NCBI GenBank assembly: GCA_947497485.1
Contig: CANMHB010000016.1
Span: 17,497 to 81,496 of the forward strand
Reading direction: 5' to 3'
Length of the DNA: 64,000 nucleotides
Source of the DNA: Flavobacteriales bacterium
GTDB lineage: Bacteria; Bacteroidota; Bacteroidia; Flavobacteriales_D; Crocinitomicaceae
The position numbers and the translations under genes are program-made. The notes beneath the pieces were generated by a model. It did not search any database, had not been told where the DNA came from, and saw only the letters and a list, made by a program, of their open reading frames with translations. Below, one piece after another: positions 29,761 to 39,067 of the stretch. The first letter of the stretch is position 1; each line of letters opens with the position of its first letter.

Positions 29761-30174
29761 TCAAGAAATATTTTTTAATGCATCAATTTTCATTCGTTTC
29801 ACCATTCCAGCCAAACCATTTGCTCTCGTAGGGGATAAATGTTCTTGTAGTCCAATATCATGTATGAAATGTAGATCGTTTTCAACAATAGACTTAGGGG
29901 TTTCGTTATTTAAAACTCGAATTAGTAAGCCAATTATTCCTTTCGTAATTATTGCTTCAGAATCAGCTGAATAATTCATTTTACCATCAATCATTTTGGA
30001 TTCTAACCATACTCTGGATTGACATCCCTCAATTAATCGATCCTCAGTTTTTAATTCGTTTTCGATGAGCGGTAAATCTTTTCCCAAATCAATAATATAT
30101 TCATATTTTTCCATCCAGTCATCAAACATACTGAATTCGGAAATTATTTCTTGTTGCTTTTCTTCAATTGTCAT
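29761..30174 (-). CDS. sufE: cysteine desulfuration protein SufE
   Basis: 137-aa sulfur acceptor of the SUF system. Cys51 in EGCQSRVW accepts persulfide sulfur from SufS and passes it on. The family helix motif at the C-terminus (QEHLSPTRANGLAGMVKRMK) is present. It lies 5 bases after sufS and 1 base before the DUF59 gene. Length and motifs are normal. Confidence 0.95.
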   Translation of the reverse strand: MTIEEKQQEIISEFSMFDDWMEKYEYIIDLGKDLPLIENELKTEDRLIEGCQSRVWLESKMIDGKMNYSADSEAIITKGIIGLLIRVLNNETPKSIVENDLHFIHDIGLQEHLSPTRANGLAGMVKRMKIDALKNIS

Positions 30175-30179
30175 GATAA

Positions 30180-31415
30180 TTATTTAAGCATAGAAATACT
30201 TTTTTCAAGTGCTGCTACAAATGTATCGATTTCTTGACGTGTATTATAGAAAGCAAACGATGCTCGAACGGTTCCTGGAATTTTGTAAAAATCCATCAAT
30301 GGTTGCGTACAGTGATGTCCAGTTCTTACAGCAATACCTTGTTTATCTAGTAGTGTTCCAATATCAAACGGATGTAAACCATCAACGGTAAAAGAAACAA
30401 CACTTGTTTTGTTCTTAGCCTCTCCGATGATATGAAGTCCTTCAAATGTATCGAGAATGTCTTCGGCATATTTAGCCAAATCGCGCTCGTGCTTTTCGGC
30501 GGCGGACATATCAATCGACTCGAGAAATTCAAATGCTTTACCTAAACAAATTCCACCTGCAATGTGTGGGGTTCCTGCTTCAAATTTAAAGGGTAGTTCG
30601 TTGTATGTAGTTCTCTCAAATGTAACCCTTGAAATCATGTCACCACCCCCTTGATATGGTGGCATCCGATCCAAAATATCTTCTTTCCCATACAAAACAC
30701 CAATTCCGGTTGGACCAAAAACTTTATGACTTGAGAAAACATAGAAATCACAATTCAAGTCTTTTACATCCACCCGAGTGTGCTGAATACTTTGAGCTCC
30801 ATCAATCAAAACCTTCGCCCCAACTGCATGGGCTTTTTCAATTACTTCTTTTATAGGATTAACTGTTCCAAGTGTATTGGAAATGTGGGTGATTGCAACA
30901 AGTTTGGTTTTTTTAGATAGCATTTTCTCAAACTCTTCCATCAAGAGTTCTCCCTTTTTGTTGATCGGAGCGATGCGAAGTCCTAAACCTTTTCGAATAC
31001 AGAGCATTTGCCATGGAACAATATTCGAATGATGTTCCATCGCAGAAATTATTATTTCGTCTCCAGCTTGTAATAGTTCTCCGTAGGAATATGCAACCAA
31101 GTTAATTCCATCTGTAGTGCCCTTCGTAAAAATAATTTCCTCTGACTTGCGGGCATTGATGTACTTTTGAATTCGTTTTCTTGATTCTTCATATTCTGTC
31201 GTTGCCTTCTGACTCATAAAATGTACACCACGATGAATGTTTGCATTCTCTTTTGAGTAGAATTTATTGATGGCATCCAATACCATTTGTGGTTTTTGAG
31301 AAGTTGCTCCGTTATCAAAATAAATGAGGTTCTTACCATAAATTTGTTGACGAAGAGCGGGAAATTCTTCGCGAATTTCTCTAACACTAAATGGCTTTTT
31401 ATTAGATTCTGACAT
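30180..31415 (-). CDS. sufS: cysteine desulfurase SufS
   Basis: 411-aa class V aminotransferase-fold PLP enzyme that mobilises sulfur from cysteine. Seen: the PLP Lys in FSSHKVFGPTG, the catalytic Cys369 in RTGHHCTQP, and the group II desulfurase length. The start is the ATG at 31415 with a perfect -7 element 7 bases upstream. It heads the sufS-sufE-DUF59 operon; sufBCD are not in the window, so the locus is split from, or runs apart from, the scaffold genes. Confidence 0.96.
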   Translation of the reverse strand: MSESNKKPFSVREIREEFPALRQQIYGKNLIYFDNGATSQKPQMVLDAINKFYSKENANIHRGVHFMSQKATTEYEESRKRIQKYINARKSEEIIFTKGTTDGINLVAYSYGELLQAGDEIIISAMEHHSNIVPWQMLCIRKGLGLRIAPINKKGELLMEEFEKMLSKKTKLVAITHISNTLGTVNPIKEVIEKAHAVGAKVLIDGAQSIQHTRVDVKDLNCDFYVFSSHKVFGPTGIGVLYGKEDILDRMPPYQGGGDMISRVTFERTTYNELPFKFEAGTPHIAGGICLGKAFEFLESIDMSAAEKHERDLAKYAEDILDTFEGLHIIGEAKNKTSVVSFTVDGLHPFDIGTLLDKQGIAVRTGHHCTQPLMDFYKIPGTVRASFAFYNTRQEIDTFVAALEKSISMLK

Positions 31416-31422
31416 AATGTGT

Positions 31423-31430
31423 CAAAGTTA
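31423..31430 (-). promoter_or_regulatory. -7 promoter element for sufS (TAACTTTG)
   Basis: Perfect TAnnTTTG on the minus strand, 7 bases before the sufS ATG, which predicts a very short 5' leader. Confidence 0.55.
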
Positions 31431-31451
31431 CGAATTCAGTTATTTTGAATG

Positions 31452-31489
31452 ATTCTAAACTATGTTTTTTATTTAAAAAATGTTAGAAT
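31452..31489 (-). terminator. AT-rich hairpin after porX
   Basis: Nested inverted repeats: ATTCTAA with TTAGAAT (31452-31458 / 31483-31489) and TTTTTT with AAAAAA inside. It begins at the porX stop codon. Nearly all A-T pairs, so termination strength is uncertain. Confidence 0.35.
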
Positions 31490-33042
31490 TAAACACTTTT
31501 CTTTCCTTTCAAAACAATGTAAGGAATCAAAAGTTCTTCAAGAGAGATTCCACCATGCTGAAAAGTGTTACCATAATAATTTACAAACTGATTATAATTA
31601 TTCGGATAAACAAAGAAATCTTGTTCCCTTGCAAATACAAATTCGGAGGATAATTTCAATTTGGGTAAAAAAGCTTCATTAGGGTTTTTAACCACAAAAA
31701 CATCTTTTTCATTATAACTTAATCCGCGGCCAACCTTGTATCTTAGGTTCGTGTTCGTGCTTCGTTCTCCGATAATTTTTACGGGGTTCGTAACTTTTAC
31801 GGTTCCATGATCTGTCGTAATAATGAGTCGCATTCCGGCATCGGATATTTTTTTTACAATATCAAATAGGGGAGAGTGCTCAAACCATGAAACTGTAATT
31901 GAACGGTAAGCGGCCTCGTCATCTGCTAGTTCACGAATAACTTCCATTTCTGTTCTGGCGTGGGAGAGCATATCAACAAAATTATAGACGATGAAATTTA
32001 CATCATTATCTTTCCAGGTATGAAATTGATCTCCTAATTTTTTACCCGCGTCATAATTGGTAATTTTATTATAACTCCATTTCACATTTTTACCCAATCG
32101 CTTCAAATTAGCCTCCAGGAAATCTTTTTCATGTAAGTTTTTCCCACCTTCATCATCTTCATTTTTCCAAAGCTGTGGAAATCGTTTTTCAATTTCGGAT
32201 GGCAGTAAACCCGAAAAAAAAGCATTTCTTGCGTAATGCGTTGCGGTTGGTAAGATTGAATAAACTATCTCCTCGTGTTCCTTGGAATAATATTTTGAGA
32301 ATATGGGTTCCAGCATTTTCCATTGATCATAACGAAGGTTGTCGATAACAAGAACAACCAACTTATCTTTTCCAATTTGAGGAGCTATTTTATCTTTAAT
32401 GAGATTATGAATCATTGTGGGAGAGTCTTCAACTCCATTTAGCCAATCAAGGTAGTTATCCTCAATAAAATCTGCAAACGTGTGATTGGCCTCTTTTTTT
32501 TGCATTTCTAAAATCTGACTCATTCCTGAATCTTCAATATTCTCCAATTCAAGTTCCCAATAAACTAATTTCGCGTAAAGATCAGACCATTCATTTGCAT
32601 CCAATCTATTATTTAGTAACATTCCGAGTTGACGAAATTCTTGCTGATAATTAGCATTCGTTTTTTGAGAAATCAATTTCGAGTGTTCCAAATTCTTTTT
32701 TAAACTTAAAAGAATTTGATTTGGATTTACTGGTTTAATAAGGTAGTCAGCAATCTTACTTCCAATGGCCTCTTCCATAATATGTTCCTCCTCACTTTTT
32801 GTAATCATTACGACAGGAACAAGCGGGTTTATTTCTTTTATTCGGGACAGTGTTTCCAATCCTGAAATACCTGGCATATTTTCGTCAAGAAAAATGATGT
32901 TGTAATTCTTTTCAAGGCATTTATCAATGGCATCAGCTCCGTTTGTAACGGCGTCAACTTCGTAACCTTTTGATTCAAGAAACAAAATATGTGGTTTTAG
33001 AAGTTCAATCTCGTCGTCAGCCCAAAGAATTTTATCAATCAT
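31489..33042 (-). CDS. porX: PorX-type response regulator with alkaline-phosphatase-fold domain
   Basis: 517 aa. N-terminal CheY-like receiver (1-120) with the acidic pair Asp9-Asp10, phospho-acceptor Asp53 in IIFLDENMPG and Lys81 in MITKSEEE. A helical linker joins it to a PglZ/alkaline phosphatase-superfamily domain (about 205-515; VLVIDNLRYDQW, LPTATHYARNAFFSG, IITTDHGTVKV). This is the architecture of PorX, which with the PorY kinase controls type IX secretion and, in related species, acts as a phosphodiesterase. It suggests that T9SS and possibly gliding are present. Divergent from the HD gene. Confidence 0.92.
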   Translation of the reverse strand: MIDKILWADDEIELLKPHILFLESKGYEVDAVTNGADAIDKCLEKNYNIIFLDENMPGISGLETLSRIKEINPLVPVVMITKSEEEHIMEEAIGSKIADYLIKPVNPNQILLSLKKNLEHSKLISQKTNANYQQEFRQLGMLLNNRLDANEWSDLYAKLVYWELELENIEDSGMSQILEMQKKEANHTFADFIEDNYLDWLNGVEDSPTMIHNLIKDKIAPQIGKDKLVVLVIDNLRYDQWKMLEPIFSKYYSKEHEEIVYSILPTATHYARNAFFSGLLPSEIEKRFPQLWKNEDDEGGKNLHEKDFLEANLKRLGKNVKWSYNKITNYDAGKKLGDQFHTWKDNDVNFIVYNFVDMLSHARTEMEVIRELADDEAAYRSITVSWFEHSPLFDIVKKISDAGMRLIITTDHGTVKVTNPVKIIGERSTNTNLRYKVGRGLSYNEKDVFVVKNPNEAFLPKLKLSSEFVFAREQDFFVYPNNYNQFVNYYGNTFQHGGISLEELLIPYIVLKGKKSV

Positions 33043-33057
33043 GTTCCTTATTTTTAA

Positions 33058-33065
33058 TAGTTTTG
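33058..33065 (+). promoter_or_regulatory. -7 promoter element for the HD gene (TAGTTTTG)
   Basis: Perfect TAnnTTTG in the 46-base divergent gap between porX and the HD gene, 23 bases before its TTG start. Confidence 0.5.
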
Positions 33066-33088
33066 AATAGAATTTTAAAGTTAAGCAA

Positions 33089-34333
33089 TTGCGACCTAAT
33101 TATAATCGAAACAACAAGAAGAAAATAGTAAACGATCCCGTGTATGGATTTATTTCAATTCCTGATGACATTATTTTTGATGTCATTGAACATCCGTATA
33201 TGCAACGCTTACGTCGAATCATGCAACTTGGATTAAGTCATTTGGTTTATCCTGGAGCTATTCATACGCGTTTTCATCATGTTTTGGGTGCGATGCATTT
33301 AATGACTCAAGCTGTATCTTCTTTGAGAAGAAAAGATCATGAAATTACAATTGAAGAGGAGAGGGCGGTATATTTAGCAATTTTACTTCATGACATCGGA
33401 CATGGACCTTTTAGTCATGCGTTGGAATATGACATTGTTTCAGGGGTAAGTCACGAAGAAATTTCAGGATATTTCATTGAACGACTAAGTCGTGAATTCG
33501 GAAATGATTTAAATCGTGCCTTGTTAATTTTTCAAAATAAATACAATAAGCCTTTTTTACATCAATTAGTTTCAAGTCAGCTTGATATGGATCGTTTGGA
33601 CTATTTGAATCGAGATAGTTTTTACTCGGGTGTTAGTGAGGGAATTATTGGGAGCGATCGGCTAATTGAAATGCTCAATGTCCGAGATGGAAATTTGGTT
33701 TTAGAGGAAAAAGGGATTTATTCTATTGAGAAGTTTATTGTTGCTAGAAGATTGATGTATTGGCAAGTCTATCTTCACAAGACGGTTGTTGCAGCTGAAT
33801 ATATGCTGATTCATGCGTTGAGGAGAGCGAAAGAGTTAGCTAAAAGTGGTCATAAATTATTTGCGAGTGAACCACTTCGTTTCTTTTTAGAAAATGATAT
33901 AACTCAGAAAGATTTCAAGGGAAATTCCGATGTTTTAGAAAGCTTTGCTCAATTGGATGATTATGATATTTTAAGCGCGATTAAAGAATGGCAGCGTGAT
34001 TCAGATAAAATACTATCAATTTTAGCTGATTGCATTGTTAATCGGAAGTTATTTAAAATTGAAATTTCAAAAGAACCTTTCACTGAATCACGAATTGAGA
34101 TAGAAAAAGAATTTGCTCGATCCTTATTAGACATACAAGGAGATGATGTTAACTATTTCGTTTATACCGATATTTTGACAAATAAAGCTTACAATCAAGA
34201 TAAACAAAACATTAACATGTTAATGAAGAATGGAGAGATCATTGATTTAACAAAAGCTTCCGATAACCTCAATATTTCTGCTTTGGCTAAACCGGTCGAA
34301 AAGTATTTTTTGTGCTATCCGTTTAGAAATTAA
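33089..34333 (+). CDS. HD-domain phosphohydrolase
   Basis: 414-aa protein of the HD superfamily related to dGTPase-like and YdhJ-type phosphohydrolases. Metal site: His64 in TRFHHVLG, and His101-Asp102 in LLHDIGHGPFSHALE; the SQLDMDRLDYLNRDS stretch is also typical. The start must be a TTG at 33089: the conserved NDPVYGFI lies 15 codons in, no ATG or GTG exists between the upstream stop and that motif, and a -7 element is correctly placed. The nucleotide substrate is unknown. It ends convergently with the GH3 gene, with a 4-base overlap. Confidence 0.9.
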   Translation: MRPNYNRNNKKKIVNDPVYGFISIPDDIIFDVIEHPYMQRLRRIMQLGLSHLVYPGAIHTRFHHVLGAMHLMTQAVSSLRRKDHEITIEEERAVYLAILLHDIGHGPFSHALEYDIVSGVSHEEISGYFIERLSREFGNDLNRALLIFQNKYNKPFLHQLVSSQLDMDRLDYLNRDSFYSGVSEGIIGSDRLIEMLNVRDGNLVLEEKGIYSIEKFIVARRLMYWQVYLHKTVVAAEYMLIHALRRAKELAKSGHKLFASEPLRFFLENDITQKDFKGNSDVLESFAQLDDYDILSAIKEWQRDSDKILSILADCIVNRKLFKIEISKEPFTESRIEIEKEFARSLLDIQGDDVNYFVYTDILTNKAYNQDKQNINMLMKNGEIIDLTKASDNLNISALAKPVEKYFLCYPFRN

Positions 34334-35475
34334 TTTTTCATTAATCCCAAACAGATTTTCATACGAATTATTTTCTTAGCAGATGCGTCAACTTTATTTT
34401 TGAAATCTTTATTTGATCGATATAATTCCAAAATTTCAGAATGAGCTTTTTTCGCATCAACGGGCATTAAAACGATGTCGCATCCAGCTGAAACTGCTTT
34501 TGATGATGCGTTTGGAACATTGACAACGCCTCCCATGTTCATTGCGTCAGTAACAATTAAACCTTTGAATCCAAGACTATCCTTAAGTAGTTTTGTTACT
34601 ATTTTTTCAGAACAAGTAGATGGAAGTCCATCTGTGCTAAATCGTTTGTTATTCTGAACGGCAATATGAGCAACCATAATGGATAGAACACCATTTTTAA
34701 TTAATTCAGGATAGTTTTTAATCTCTTTCATTTCGCCGTCTATTACTTGTAAGGCTTTATGCGTATCACCTGAAACAAGGCCGTGACCTGGGAAATGTTT
34801 TGCGGTTGCAATAATGTTTTTGTTTTGTGTTGATTGAATAAAGGCATCTGACCACGGAATGATATTCGCAGGCACAGCACCAAAACTTCTAAAACCTACG
34901 GTTTTGTTTGGTGACATATCTACCACTGGCGAAAAATTATAATTTATTCCAATGTCATTTAAGTCTTTTGAAATAATCTCTGCAACTGATTTTACTTCAT
35001 CAATACTGATTAATTCATTTGCTTTTTTTACTGGAGTTGAACCGGTGATTTTTCTATTGACCAAACTTGGTTCTGCATCTGCGCTATATAAAAATGGAAG
35101 ATTTCCGTATTTTTCATTCGAATTTTCAAAATCGTTAATCCAAGATGTAAATTCTTCTTTTGTGCCGTTCAACATAAGGATCCCACCAATAATTCGTGAT
35201 TTAATGTGGTGGTCAATCGTGTCTTTGGTTTTGCCTAATCTTCCTACAGCTGGCATAATTAATTGAGCAACGATAGCAGTATCATCTAACTGCTTGAAAA
35301 TTTCGTTGACATCTGCGTCTAGAGAATTGTTGTCTGATAGAAAATCGGATAATTTGTACTCGTTTTTAATGTTTGGAATAATTAACTTCTTATTAATTTG
35401 TTCGGAATTTCCGGATTGGGCGCAACCTTCAAAGAGGAATGAACCTAAAAATAGTGTGATAATAATTTTTTTCAT
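34330..35475 (-). CDS. GH3 beta-N-acetylhexosaminidase-like lipoprotein (NagZ family)
   Basis: 381-aa glycoside hydrolase family 3 protein. Lipoprotein signal peptide (FLGSFLFEGC, Cys18). The NagZ signature KHFPGHG (226-232) and His239 in SGDTH provide the acid/base dyad, and Asp310 in VTDAMNM is the nucleophile. NagZ enzymes remove GlcNAc from muropeptides; most are cytoplasmic, so the lipidated, envelope form here resembles the Bacteroidota variants. A perfect -7 element lies upstream. Confidence 0.92.
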   Translation of the reverse strand: MKKIIITLFLGSFLFEGCAQSGNSEQINKKLIIPNIKNEYKLSDFLSDNNSLDADVNEIFKQLDDTAIVAQLIMPAVGRLGKTKDTIDHHIKSRIIGGILMLNGTKEEFTSWINDFENSNEKYGNLPFLYSADAEPSLVNRKITGSTPVKKANELISIDEVKSVAEIISKDLNDIGINYNFSPVVDMSPNKTVGFRSFGAVPANIIPWSDAFIQSTQNKNIIATAKHFPGHGLVSGDTHKALQVIDGEMKEIKNYPELIKNGVLSIMVAHIAVQNNKRFSTDGLPSTCSEKIVTKLLKDSLGFKGLIVTDAMNMGGVVNVPNASSKAVSAGCDIVLMPVDAKKAHSEILELYRSNKDFKNKVDASAKKIIRMKICLGLMKN

Positions 35476-35494
35476 AAGTCTACTTTTACATTTT

Positions 35495-35502
35495 CAAAAT
35501 TA
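35495..35502 (-). promoter_or_regulatory. -7 promoter element for the GH3 gene (TAATTTTG)
   Basis: Perfect TAnnTTTG on the minus strand, 19 bases before the ATG at 35475. Confidence 0.55.
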
Positions 35503-35636
35503 GTAGGGTTGTAATAATCAAAAAGTCAGATAGTTTGGAATTACGAACAAAAAGCATGTCAATAACTATGCCGTTAAAGATTTTTGTTATTTTTTCTTAA
35601 TGAACCCTTCAATGTGAATAATGAATGGTAATTAGA

Positions 35637-35668
35637 TTGTGTGTAGACCTTTTCATTCATTAGCTTTG
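35637..35668 (+). promoter_or_regulatory. complete Bacteroidota promoter (TTG-N21-TAGCTTTG) for terC
   Basis: A TTG at 35637-35639 and a perfect TAGCTTTG at 35661-35668, separated by 21 bases, matching the known TTG-N17-23-TAnnTTTG arrangement. The terC ATG follows 15 bases later. Confidence 0.65.
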
Positions 35669-35683
35669 TAAATAAATTTTTCA

Positions 35684-36661
35684 ATGGACATATCCTCACA
35701 ACCCTTATTAATATTCATTTTCGCAATTGTTGTTGTATTTATGTTGGCATTGGATCTTGGAGTCTTTAATCGAAAAAGTCACGCGATTTCTAATAAAGAA
35801 GCTTTAGTTTGGTCTATCGTATGGATTTCACTTTCAATGCTTTTTTCGCTCTTTTTATTGAGTCAAACCAACATGGAGAAATTTGCTCAATTCCAATCTG
35901 CTTATTGGATTGAAAAAGCTTTATCCATTGATAATTTATTTGTTTTCATTCTAGTTTTTGGTTTCTTCGAGGTTCCGAAAGAATTGCATCACAAGGTGTT
36001 GTTTTGGGGAATTTTAGGAGCATTGGTAATGCGAGCAATTTTTATTTTCTCAGGAGTAGAACTTATTAATTTAACCTATTTACCTGAATTCAACTTGCTG
36101 GGCAAATCGTTGAAAGTAAATCTATTATTAACCATTTTTGGATGCTTCCTTGTATATGCTGGGTTTAAGTCCGCATTTTCGAAAGACGATGAAGAAGGAG
36201 AAAAAGATTTTGGAAAGTCATTTGGGGTTAGACTAGTCCGTAAATTTTTCCCAGTTTCTGATGAGTTTTATCAAGGTAAGTTTATTGTGAAAAAAATGAA
36301 TATTCGATTTGCTACACGTTTAATGTTGGTGTTGGCTGTAATCGAAACTACGGACTTGATTTTTGCAATCGATTCGATTCCAGCAATATTTGCTATTGCC
36401 CCTAATGATCCCTTTATTTTGTATATGTCAAACATTTTTGCAATTCTTGGCCTAAGAAGTTTATACTTTCTACTTGCAAATTTTATCCATATGTTCTCAA
36501 AATTGAAGTATGGATTGGCTGTTATTTTAAGTTTTATTGGTATTAAAATGATTTTTTCACCAATTTGTCATGTTGATGCGCTAGTTTCACTCTTTATTTT
36601 AGGTGGTGTTTTATTTTTGTCATTGATTTGGTCGATTCTTTCAGCTAAAAAGTCAGCCTAA
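35684..36661 (+). CDS. TerC family membrane protein
   Basis: 325-aa polytopic protein with about eight TM segments. It carries the TerC-family acidic membrane motifs: LALDLGVFNRKSHA, SAYWIEKALSIDNLFVF and VIETTDLIFAIDSIPAIFAI. Members are implicated in metal-ion (chiefly manganese) export and were first found with tellurite resistance; manganese efflux during metalation of exported proteins is the likelier job here. The gene has its own promoter and is not in an obvious operon. Confidence 0.92.
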   Translation: MDISSQPLLIFIFAIVVVFMLALDLGVFNRKSHAISNKEALVWSIVWISLSMLFSLFLLSQTNMEKFAQFQSAYWIEKALSIDNLFVFILVFGFFEVPKELHHKVLFWGILGALVMRAIFIFSGVELINLTYLPEFNLLGKSLKVNLLLTIFGCFLVYAGFKSAFSKDDEEGEKDFGKSFGVRLVRKFFPVSDEFYQGKFIVKKMNIRFATRLMLVLAVIETTDLIFAIDSIPAIFAIAPNDPFILYMSNIFAILGLRSLYFLLANFIHMFSKLKYGLAVILSFIGIKMIFSPICHVDALVSLFILGGVLFLSLIWSILSAKKSA

Positions 36662-36707
36662 ATCGTTATTGTATCCCATTTAATCAATATAATTTTTATT
36701 AAAATAC

Positions 36708-36715
36708 TAAATTTG
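36708..36715 (+). promoter_or_regulatory. -7 promoter element for ffh (TAAATTTG)
   Basis: Perfect TAnnTTTG match, 20 bases before the ffh ATG. Confidence 0.5.
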
Positions 36716-36735
36716 TTCTCTTATAATAATAAGCT

Positions 36736-38082
36736 ATGTTTGAAAATCTTACTGAAAAATTTGAAAGAGCATTTAAAGTTTTAAAAGGACAAGGTCAAAT
36801 TACCGAGATCAATGTCGCAGAAACGTTGAAAGAAGTTCGAAGAGCTTTGCTAGATGCTGACGTTAATTTCAATACAGCCAAGAATTTTACAAATTCAGTT
36901 AAAGAAAAAGCTTTAGGTAGAGATGTTTTGCGATCTGTTTCTCCAGGTCAATTAATGATTAAGATTTGTCACGAAGAACTTGTTGAATTAATGGGGGGCA
37001 ATGAGTCCGAAATTAATTTAAAAGGAAATCCAGCAATCATTTTGATGTCGGGTTTACAAGGATCAGGAAAGACTACTTTGACTGGTAAGCTTGGTAATTA
37101 TCTAACTAAAAAGAAAGGAAAAAAAGTCTTGTTGGTCGCTTGTGATGTTTATCGTCCAGCCGCAATTGATCAACTTCATGTTTTAGGAGAACAACTTGAA
37201 ATAGAAGTGTTTTCTGACCGCGATGAAAAAGATCCTGTTAAAATTTCTACAAATGCAATTAACCATGCAAGAAGCAAAGGATTTAATGTTGTAATAGTCG
37301 ATACAGCTGGACGTTTGGCTATCGATGAGCAGATGATGAATGAAATTGCTCGTGTAAAGTCAGCAATTAATCCTTCGGAAACATTGTTTGTAGTTGATTC
37401 AATGACTGGTCAGGATGCTGTTAATACCGCTAAGGCTTTTAATGATAAAATAAACTTTGACGGTGTAGTTTTGACTAAGCTTGATGGAGATACCCGCGGA
37501 GGAGCAGCTCTTTCAATCAAAGCTATTGTAAATAAGCCTATTAAATTCGTTGGAACAGGTGAGAAGATGGATGCTTTAGATGTATTCTATCCTTCGAGAA
37601 TGGCTGATCGTATTCTTGGAATGGGTGACGTTGTTTCACTTGTTGAAAAAGCCCAAGAACAATTCGACGAAGAGGAAGCTCGAAAATTACAAAAGAAAAT
37701 CATGAAGGATCAATTTGATTTTAATGATTTTCTGGCTCAACTTCAACAGATTAAAAAGATGGGGAATGTCAAAGATTTGATGGGCATGATTCCAGGAATG
37801 GGCAAAGCGATGAAGGACGTTGATGTTCCGGATGATGCATTTAAAGGTGTTGAAGCAATCATACTTTCTATGACGCCCCAAGAACGTTCAAATCCAGGTT
37901 TACTTAATACGGCTCGAAAAAATAGGATTGCAAAGGGAAGCGGAACCAATATTCAAGAAGTTAATAAACTCATGAAGCAATTCGATGACATGCGGAAAAT
38001 GATGAAGATGATGAGTAATCCGCGAAACATGATGGGGATGATGAGCAAACTAAAAGGGATGGGTGGAATGCCTGGGATGTAA
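36736..38082 (+). CDS. ffh: signal recognition particle protein Ffh
   Basis: SRP54-type GTPase that binds signal sequences on ribosomes and 4.5S RNA. The 448-aa protein has the N domain (1-85), the G domain with GLQGSGKTT (106-114), DTAGR and TKLDGD, and a Met-rich M domain (about 320-448) with many MxxM repeats at the C-terminus. Standard length. It is followed after 6 bases by a site-2 protease gene, likely in one transcript. Confidence 0.98.
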   Translation: MFENLTEKFERAFKVLKGQGQITEINVAETLKEVRRALLDADVNFNTAKNFTNSVKEKALGRDVLRSVSPGQLMIKICHEELVELMGGNESEINLKGNPAIILMSGLQGSGKTTLTGKLGNYLTKKKGKKVLLVACDVYRPAAIDQLHVLGEQLEIEVFSDRDEKDPVKISTNAINHARSKGFNVVIVDTAGRLAIDEQMMNEIARVKSAINPSETLFVVDSMTGQDAVNTAKAFNDKINFDGVVLTKLDGDTRGGAALSIKAIVNKPIKFVGTGEKMDALDVFYPSRMADRILGMGDVVSLVEKAQEQFDEEEARKLQKKIMKDQFDFNDFLAQLQQIKKMGNVKDLMGMIPGMGKAMKDVDVPDDAFKGVEAIILSMTPQERSNPGLLNTARKNRIAKGSGTNIQEVNKLMKQFDDMRKMMKMMSNPRNMMGMMSKLKGMGGMPGM

Positions 38083-38088
38083 TTATAA

Positions 38089-39033
38089 ATGGAAGATCAC
38101 GAATATTATCCCGAAAAACCCTTTTTAGAGAAGGTAAAAGTTGAAAGCAATTGGGGATTAACAGCATTTTCAATCGTATTATTCGTGGGTGTATTTCTTT
38201 TACTTTTCAATGATCAGTTACAATTTGTTTTATTCCTAATTCTTGTTCTTTTCATACACGAAATGGGGCATTTCATTTTTATGAAACTATTCAATTATGA
38301 AAATGTCAGAATGCTTTTTATCCCTTTAATGGGTGCATTTGTGCAAGGGTCAAAGGATAAATACTCTCAAAAACAAAGTTTTATAGTCGTTTCCGCAGGA
38401 CCTTTTCCAGGATTGTTTATTGGCATTATTTTGCTAACGCTTTCAGCTGTTTATCGATTAGATTGGTTGGTTGAATTGAGTTTTCTTTTCCTTTTCTTAA
38501 ATATTATAAACTTGTTTCCGATTGATCCCCTCGATGGTGGACAATTGTTTAAATTGATGGTTAATAAGAAAAGAGACTTATTTCTATTAATTTTTGCTTT
38601 AATTTCCTCACTTACTTTAATTGGCTTTGGCTTTTTAATTGACAGCTGGATGATGATCATCTTTGGCTTCATTATGGCGATAAAAATCAGAAGTATACAG
38701 CGTAATTACATTATTCGAAAAAAACTTGATGAATTGAATGTCAATTATGTTAGTACTTACGAAGAATTGCCAAATAGAAGTTATGCATTAATTCGCGATG
38801 TATTAATCGAAGAAACACCTGCACTGAAAAAATACCTTGAAATTTCAGAAGAATCAAATGAAGAAATTTTAGCATCACATGTAAATTCAGTTTTGATTGC
38901 ACCAATATCCTATGATGTTTCAAAATTGTTTAAAGTAATTTTTGTTTTGTTTTGGGTATTTTCCATTTTGTTGCCATTCGCACTTGTGTTTTCTGGAGCC
39001 TTAAATTTTGATTGGTATTTTGAGAATTTGTAA
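38089..39033 (+). CDS. site-2 protease family (M50) membrane metalloprotease
   Basis: 314 aa with about six hydrophobic segments. Zinc motif HEMGH (His57, Glu58, His61) lies in TM helix 2, and the third ligand Asp149 is in NLFPIDPLDGGQ (141-152). No PDZ domain is seen; a soluble portion (about 205-280) precedes the last TM. This is a minimal S2P type of unknown substrate, cleaving within the membrane. It is placed 6 bases downstream of ffh. Confidence 0.9.
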   Translation: MEDHEYYPEKPFLEKVKVESNWGLTAFSIVLFVGVFLLLFNDQLQFVLFLILVLFIHEMGHFIFMKLFNYENVRMLFIPLMGAFVQGSKDKYSQKQSFIVVSAGPFPGLFIGIILLTLSAVYRLDWLVELSFLFLFLNIINLFPIDPLDGGQLFKLMVNKKRDLFLLIFALISSLTLIGFGFLIDSWMMIIFGFIMAIKIRSIQRNYIIRKKLDELNVNYVSTYEELPNRSYALIRDVLIEETPALKKYLEISEESNEEILASHVNSVLIAPISYDVSKLFKVIFVLFWVFSILLPFALVFSGALNFDWYFENL

Positions 39034-39067
39034 ACAGGCATTCTTTTTGTTAACTTGCCAATTCAAA

